A stretch of 32,693 bases of DNA from a virus: IMG/VR virus record IMGVR_UViG_3300013010_000039, positions 1 to 32,693 of that record, one strand, 5' to 3'. Shown here piece after piece: positions 29,373-32,693 of the stretch. The notes under the pieces are model-generated. The model searched no databases and had not been told where the DNA came from. It saw nothing but the letters and a program-made list of their open reading frames with translations. The translations under genes were made by a program, and so were the position numbers. The first letter of the stretch is position 1, and each line of letters opens with the position of its first letter.

Positions 29373-29681
29373 ATGAAATACGCAAATCATCAAGGGTGGA
29401 GCCAAACTTACCCGTATGAAGTTATTAGATGGGTTAGCGAAAAAACCGTAGAGATACGTCAAATGGATGCTGAACTTGATCCAAGCTGGAAACCCGAATG
29501 GGTTTCTGGTGGCTTCGCTGGACATTGCACCAATCAACACACTCAAAAATGGATTTATTCATCAAACCCAGAATATAAAGTAATACGCATGAGATTACGA
29601 AAAGACGGGCGATGGCACTCAGCATACGGGCGCCATACTCTTAGTGACGAACCACGGATGTTTTATGACTATAACTTTTAG
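29373..29681 (+). CDS. Conserved marine-phage-type protein, unknown function
   Basis: A 102-residue protein with GGGGGAATTATT before the ATG. The phrases YPYEVIRWVSEKTVEIRQMD, EWVSGGFAGHCTNQHTQKW and DEPRMFYDYNF look like a family seen often in environmental phages, apparently a small beta-rich domain. It always appears among small early genes; no function is known to me. Confidence 0.6.
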   Translation: MKYANHQGWSQTYPYEVIRWVSEKTVEIRQMDAELDPSWKPEWVSGGFAGHCTNQHTQKWIYSSNPEYKVIRMRLRKDGRWHSAYGRHTLSDEPRMFYDYNF

Positions 29682-29691
29682 GAGCGTTAAT

Positions 29692-29880
29692 ATGTTAATC
29701 GAAAAAACCAGCATGATTTCCGGTAAAAAATCTACATTGGATTTGCCAGTAACCGCAGAAGAAATAAAACTCTGGCAGACGGGGATGTTAATCCAAGACG
29801 CAATGCCCAATCTGAATGAAGCCCAGCGTGAGTTCCTAATGACAGGAATTACTGAAAGTGAATGGGCAGAGCATTTCTAA
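29692..29880 (+). CDS. Conserved small phage protein, unknown function
   Basis: 62 residues from ATG 29692 with AGGAG seven bases upstream. EKTSMISGKKSTLDLPVTAE, then IKLWQTGMLIQDAMPNLNEA and EREFLMTGI-like text (QREFLMTGITESEWAEHF), are well conserved in unrelated phages as far as I recognise. Last gene of the operon; a strong terminator follows its stop by one base. Confidence 0.65.
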   Translation: MLIEKTSMISGKKSTLDLPVTAEEIKLWQTGMLIQDAMPNLNEAQREFLMTGITESEWAEHF

Positions 29881-29881
29881 T

Positions 29882-29921
29882 AAAATGGGGTAAGAACTAG
29901 GTCTAGTCTTTACCCATTTTT
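29882..29921 (+). terminator. Rho-independent terminator
   Basis: AAATGGGGTAAGAACTAG and CTAGTCTTTACCCATTT pair with one or two bulges around GT, then run on as TTTTTAATT. It ends the small-gene operon that starts at 28757. Confidence 0.85.
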
Positions 29922-29974
29922 AATTACTTCAAGGGGGGGGTTAGGCCATAAATAAGCTCATACCTCCCCTTGCT

Positions 29975-30025
29975 GTTAATTATTTCAACTTTTGTGTTGA
30001 CAGGCTCACCAACAAAAGCTAGTCT
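29975..30025 (+). promoter_or_regulatory. Plus-strand promoter for the second small-gene operon
   Basis: TTGACA (29997-30002) and TAGTCT (30020-30025) are 17 bases apart. GTTAATTATTTCAAC (29975-29989) ends seven bases before the -35, the same spacing as at 28678-28705. The -10 box is weak, so an activator or the AT-rich motif may be needed. Confidence 0.6.
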
Positions 30026-30052
30026 TTATATATAGCAGCGAAAGGACAAAAC

Positions 30053-30340
30053 ATGACCGCTATACGGAAAATGAAATACCAAAAAAATGGCTATGACATT
30101 ATGGCGCGTGTCCACGGGACAGGAGAGTATGCTGAAGCACTCATACTTTGGAAGTTTTATGGCGATGATACTTACACCCCCATCGGTAAAATATATAAGA
30201 CAACAACAGCAGCTTGTGGAACAACACGCGATACAGCGACTTGGCATCACAAGTTTGGCGAAAGCCCGATGTACAAAAAGTCTTGGCACGAAGCCGCTGG
30301 AGACCTTGCCAGCGAATTTCTCAAAAAGGAGATAGCATAA
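30053..30340 (+). CDS. Small protein, unknown function
   Basis: A 95-residue protein with AAAGGAC upstream. MKYQKNGYDIMARVHGTGEY and KSWHEAAGDLASEFLKKEIA bracket a beta-rich middle. First gene of the second operon; its stop overlaps the next ATG (TAATG). A second frame of 82 codons in the same DNA is a shadow. No family is recognised. Confidence 0.6.
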   Translation: MTAIRKMKYQKNGYDIMARVHGTGEYAEALILWKFYGDDTYTPIGKIYKTTTAACGTTRDTATWHHKFGESPMYKKSWHEAAGDLASEFLKKEIA

Positions 30341-30552
30341 TGGATACCCAAAAATTGAAAGTTTTGAACCATCTGCGAACAAGCAAAAATGGCATAACAT
30401 CTTGGGAAGCAATTACTGAATATCATGTTACCAGATTGGCCGCTTACATAGGTTTTTTGCGGGATGATGGGCATACAATTGAAGCTGTCAGGGAAAAGCA
30501 TGGCAACAAATCTTTTGCCAGATACTTTTTGATTTCGGAGACAAAACAATGA
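30340..30552 (+). CDS. Winged-helix protein (HTH_39-like)
   Basis: 70 residues from ATG 30340 (AAGGAG upstream, TAATG overlap). MDTQKLKVLNHLRTSKNGIT, then SWEAITEYHVTRLAAYIGFL and RDDGHTIEA form a winged helix seen in many small phage regulators. It likely binds DNA; target unknown. The stop overlaps the next ATG. Confidence 0.75.
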   Translation: MDTQKLKVLNHLRTSKNGITSWEAITEYHVTRLAAYIGFLRDDGHTIEAVREKHGNKSFARYFLISETKQ

Positions 30553-30791
30553 CTGCTTATGAAGAACGCTTAATCAATCTTTACAACAGCAGAACCATTC
30601 AAGAACTGCGTGAAATGCTAAAGCTAAATTCCCAAGATGCGGCAGCAGCAGACAACCAATTTAATGAAACTGGACTGAGTAAGCACAAAGAAGACAAAGA
30701 GTTTTATTCTCGCGGATGTGAGGTGCTTAAATTTGTAATCGCTAACAGGGAATTTTACGATGTCGATACAGTCATCAATGAAGTCAATTGA
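30549..30791 (+). CDS. Small helical protein, unknown function
   Basis: 80 residues, coupled to the winged-helix gene by ATGA. MTAYEERLINLYNSRTIQEL is followed by an Ala/Asp/Lys-rich helical region and a C-terminal FVIANREFYDVDTVINEVN. All helical by appearance. No family is recognised. Confidence 0.55.
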   Translation: MTAYEERLINLYNSRTIQELREMLKLNSQDAAAADNQFNETGLSKHKEDKEFYSRGCEVLKFVIANREFYDVDTVINEVN

Positions 30792-30912
30792 GGCGCAACT
30801 GGATCGAATTGAGCGTCAATTAGAAAGTGCTCAAAGATCATTTAATGAACTTGAAGCCATGCTGTTTGAAGCAAAAATACGGAGCATAAAAAATGAAGAG
30901 ACTTCCACTTGA
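30760..30912 (+). CDS. 50-residue coiled-coil protein (candidate)
   Basis: ATG at 30760 inside the end of the previous gene with AGGGAA upstream; the frame ends inside the next gene. IEAQLDRIERQLESAQRSFN, then ELEAMLFEAKIRSI, has a heptad pattern with Leu/Ile at a/d positions. Overlaps of 32 and 20 bases with its neighbours and a regular coiled coil suggest it is real, but it could be chance. Confidence 0.45.
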   Translation: MSIQSSMKSIEAQLDRIERQLESAQRSFNELEAMLFEAKIRSIKNEETST

Positions 30913-31075
30913 AGCCAAACAGGCTTTGGATGGTTTGATAAAAGAGCAAGAACGCTGTTTTGATAATTGGGTAGATCGCTGCGCCATAAGAGGATCACGA
31001 GAAAAGTATTACGAGGCTAAAAATGCAGTCTTGGAATTCAAAAAACAATACAGGCAAAAAGGGTATGCGATATGA
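30893..31075 (+). CDS. Small helical protein, unknown function
   Basis: A 60-residue protein with GGAG eight bases upstream. MKRLPLEAKQALDGLIKEQE, then RCFDNWVDRCAIRGSREKYY and a Lys-rich helix. The stop overlaps the next ATG. It may pair with the neighbouring coiled-coil proteins. Confidence 0.55.
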   Translation: MKRLPLEAKQALDGLIKEQERCFDNWVDRCAIRGSREKYYEAKNAVLEFKKQYRQKGYAI

Positions 31076-31242
31076 AAGACGCAGAAAATGCGCAGTTAGC
31101 TCTTGTAAGGCAAAAAAGACTGTTAGAAATAATCCAAAGGGACAGTCAAAAAATGAACAGGTTAAATTTAGTTCAAAAATTGCAAGAAATCATCGCACTG
31201 AACGCAATGGCTGCTAGAAGCATTGAGGTAAAAAATGATTAA
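31072..31242 (+). CDS. 56-residue helical protein
   Basis: ATG at 31072 overlaps the previous stop (ATGA). MKDAENAQLALVRQKRLLEI, then IQRDSQKMNRLNLVQKLQEI, reads as one long amphipathic helix. The stop lies inside the next gene start. Coupling supports translation; role unknown. Confidence 0.5.
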   Translation: MKDAENAQLALVRQKRLLEIIQRDSQKMNRLNLVQKLQEIIALNAMAARSIEVKND

Positions 31243-31591
31243 TCACATTCACCAATTTATAATTGAAAATCGCCGTAGGCCAACAGAAGCTGACGTTGGG
31301 CAGCTTATGAAAGCTGTTGCAATGTCAGAACCCGGAAAAGCTAGAAGCGCGGCTCATGTAAATCGGATTAGAAGTGCGGCGGAATATGGTTCGATGGGTG
31401 GGCAGAAAAAAATCCCTATTGAACTTAATGATACCGCAATGAAGATTAATTATCTTTTGAGAAAAAAAATATCTCACAAAGACATTGCTCTCATATTAGA
31501 TATTAATGTCAAAACTGTTAGAAATATCGTCAAAAAAAGGTCACTTCCCAGAACAAAGGAAATGATATTAAATTACGAAAAAACAGAATGA
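31235..31591 (+). CDS. DNA-binding protein with C-terminal HTH
   Basis: 118 residues with GAGGTAAAAA before the ATG. The N-terminal helix bundle (RRRPTEADVGQLMKAVAMSE) is followed by a sigma/resolvase-like HTH: INYLLRKKISHKDIALILDI, then NVKTVRNIVKKRSLPR. It is basic and probably regulates late or early genes. Last recognisable gene of the operon. Confidence 0.7.
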   Translation: MINHIHQFIIENRRRPTEADVGQLMKAVAMSEPGKARSAAHVNRIRSAAEYGSMGGQKKIPIELNDTAMKINYLLRKKISHKDIALILDINVKTVRNIVKKRSLPRTKEMILNYEKTE

Positions 31592-31701
31592 AATTAATCG
31601 TGTGGGTAGCCGTTATATTAAAAAGTTTTGGCGCTTTTTGCAACACGTCATCCGAGGTAAACAACCGCCATTTCCATGGCAAAGTAGATTTTTATTGTTG
31701 A
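31588..31701 (+). CDS. 37-residue hydrophobic peptide (candidate)
   Basis: The ATG overlaps the previous stop (ATGA). The peptide starts MKLIVWVAVILKSFGAFCNT, a signal-like or membrane-anchoring start, then a short polar tail ending in Cys. It might be a small membrane peptide. The same DNA carries a long-range inverted repeat, so it could also be a non-coding RNA. Low confidence. Confidence 0.35.
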   Translation: MKLIVWVAVILKSFGAFCNTSSEVNNRHFHGKVDFYC

Positions 31702-31715
31702 TGATAGCTACCCAC
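31602..31715. other. Long-range inverted repeat between convergent genes
   Basis: GTGGGTAGC (31602-31610) and GCTACCCAC (31707-31715) pair perfectly with 96 bases between them, and CCAT/ATGG pairs inside. It may fold as a transcript end or a small structured RNA between the plus-strand operon and the lysis genes. Confidence 0.4.
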
Positions 31716-31720
31716 TAAAT

Positions 31721-31960
31721 TTATTTATCAGAGAAATCTGTGTGCATCAACCCAGCCATACCAGTTAATCTGTTTAATTCTTTAGTTCCACGACTTGTTA
31801 ATTCAAAACAGCCTTTTGATGGGGTTAAAAATTTATTGCTCAACAAATCATCAAGAATGTGTTGATATGGTATTCTTCCACAAACAACGGCTATCAATCC
31901 ACCGAGCCTAACTATTTGAGCTCTTGATAAATGTCCGTCTTTACCCAGTGATGTTCTCAT
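31721..31960 (-). CDS. Small winged-helix-like protein next to the endolysin
   Basis: A 79-residue protein. ILDDLLSNKFLTPSKGCFEL, then TSRGTKELNRL, resembles the wing and last helix of MarR-like winged helices. An N-terminal hydrophobic patch (LGGLIAVVCGRI) is too short for a clear membrane span. GCGGAA precedes the ATG. It follows the endolysin by nine bases. A lysis role is not shown. Confidence 0.5.
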   Translation of the reverse strand: MRTSLGKDGHLSRAQIVRLGGLIAVVCGRIPYQHILDDLLSNKFLTPSKGCFELTSRGTKELNRLTGMAGLMHTDFSDK

Positions 31961-31969
31961 GAATTCCGC

Positions 31970-32584
31970 TCAATTAAGCCATTCATAAACTTTATTTGTT
32001 TCTTTTATGCGATGGTCTAGACCAGTATATCCACCATTTATTTTTCTGGTCAGACGTTTGATTGCGTCATCATTAACACCTTCGTCACATATTTTCCAAA
32101 GATCGTTAGATTGGAAAAACCAAATGGCTGTATCCATGGCATAATCTTCTTCTAAAAGTGAAGGGTCTTCCATAACTTCAGGTTTGCCCATATCACTAGC
32201 GAAGGCTCTTACGTTGTTATATCCGGTCAATTGTAAAAATCCTCGCCCGATGTATAGGCTGGCTTTTTCTTTAGTATCGTTACCCATTCGTCCGAAATAC
32301 ACATTTTCAGCAAGCGCCTTGGGGTTTCTGGCGTATGGCTCTGCGCTTTCTTCTGTTGGGAAGCGGCTGGGCCATACCTTCATCATAGCCTCAACGCTAT
32401 AGTTCAAGTTTTCACGCACATAACGAAATGTACCAGATTCATGGATAACTTGACCTAAAAGGTGCGCTCCGCGCTCTGGTGACAGATCATAGTGCTTTAC
32501 GATCCCACGGGCGGTATTTGGACCAAAACTTCCGTCTGGTGAACATCCACATTTTTCTTGCAGAATTTTTAGTGCGTTACTCAT
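31970..32584 (-). CDS. Endolysin, glycoside hydrolase family 19-like
   Basis: 204 residues. A short N-terminal peptidoglycan-binding-like segment (ALKILQEKCGCSPDGSFGPN) precedes the catalytic domain, which has LGQVIHESGTFRYVRENLNY (catalytic Glu), YIGRGFLQLTGYNN and the late RLTRKINGGYTGLDHR. GH19 phage lysins cut the glycan strands of peptidoglycan at lysis. No signal peptide is visible, so a holin is required. A Gly-rich ribosome site (AAGGTGG) precedes the ATG. Confidence 0.93.
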   Translation of the reverse strand: MSNALKILQEKCGCSPDGSFGPNTARGIVKHYDLSPERGAHLLGQVIHESGTFRYVRENLNYSVEAMMKVWPSRFPTEESAEPYARNPKALAENVYFGRMGNDTKEKASLYIGRGFLQLTGYNNVRAFASDMGKPEVMEDPSLLEEDYAMDTAIWFFQSNDLWKICDEGVNDDAIKRLTRKINGGYTGLDHRIKETNKVYEWLN

Positions 32585-32693
32585 TTCATTCCACCTTCCA
32601 TGTCCAAAATTCCGTTGTGGTCACGGTTAATATACTTCAGATCGTTTTCAACTAAAGAAACTCTTTGCTGCAACTGCGTTACCTGCCCAATGG
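32581..32693 (-). CDS. C-terminal end of a small coiled-coil protein upstream of the endolysin
   Basis: The frame enters from the right edge and ends at a TGA overlapping the endolysin ATG. The visible 36 residues begin IGQVTQLQQRVSLVENDLKY, a heptad-like helix, then a short Gly-rich tail. Its start and any membrane span lie outside. Position fits a lysis-cassette gene, but no family can be assigned. Confidence 0.6.
   Translation of the reverse strand, partial: IGQVTQLQQRVSLVENDLKYINRDHNGILDMEGGMK

Overview
The window is part of a tailed-phage genome of the siphovirus type, most likely infecting an alphaproteobacterium, probably marine. This rests on a complete HK97-type head, packaging and long-tail gene set. 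The tail genes also run in the order seen in alphaproteobacterial gene transfer agents (major tail protein, two tail chaperones, tape measure, distal tail protein, hub, peptidase, large tip protein). A small protein carries the NAVIG-x-x-HR helix typical of the alphaproteobacterial regulator GcrA. The DNA is moderately AT-rich. No integrase, tRNA, rRNA or CRISPR array is visible. Both ends are cut inside genes.

Layout. 1-10.6 kb (minus strand): tail tip, tail and head genes, read right to left as MuF-like head protein, prohead protease, capsid, connectors, major tail protein, tail chaperones (with a canonical -1 frameshift site), tape measure, distal tail/hub genes, peptidase and tip protein. 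10.6-13.65 kb: an accessory island that separates the portal from the MuF/protease/capsid genes. It holds many very small genes on both strands, an AT-rich repeat array and a duplicated copy of the MuF gene start. 13.65-18.4 kb (minus): a beta-rich virion protein, a portal with a long multi-domain C-terminus, and the terminase large and small subunits. 18.4-22.8 kb (minus): a compact, overlapping cassette of cytidylyltransferase, ParB/IbrB-like protein, PP-loop PAPS-reductase-like (IbrA-like) protein, permuted methyltransferase-like protein, GT-A glycosyltransferase, a small unknown protein and a second ParB-like protein. 23.0-24.4 kb (minus): a replication initiator containing iterons, its partner, and a small HTH repressor. 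24.5-27.5 kb (plus): Gp157-like protein, ERF annealase, SSB, a NinB/DUF1367-like protein, a GcrA-like protein, a 49-bp-period repeat array and an HNH nuclease. 27.5-28.6 kb (minus): a phosphomannomutase-like HAD protein and RusA. 28.7-31.7 kb (plus): two operons of small genes. 31.7 kb to the end (minus): a GH19 endolysin with small neighbours.

How it fits together. The divergent region at 24.4 kb looks like an early control switch. To its left is the lambda-O-like initiator with putative origin iterons; to its right is the recombination set (ERF, SSB, HNH, with RusA nearby). Several intergenic regions share a 15-bp palindrome-like motif (GTTAATTATnTTAAC and variants). It usually lies just upstream of a sigma70-like -35 box, which suggests one regulator acts on many small operons. 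The 18.4-22.8 kb cassette is the best candidate for an undescribed system. Its content suggests nucleic-acid or sugar modification coupled by operon structure to DNA packaging, but that function is inference only.
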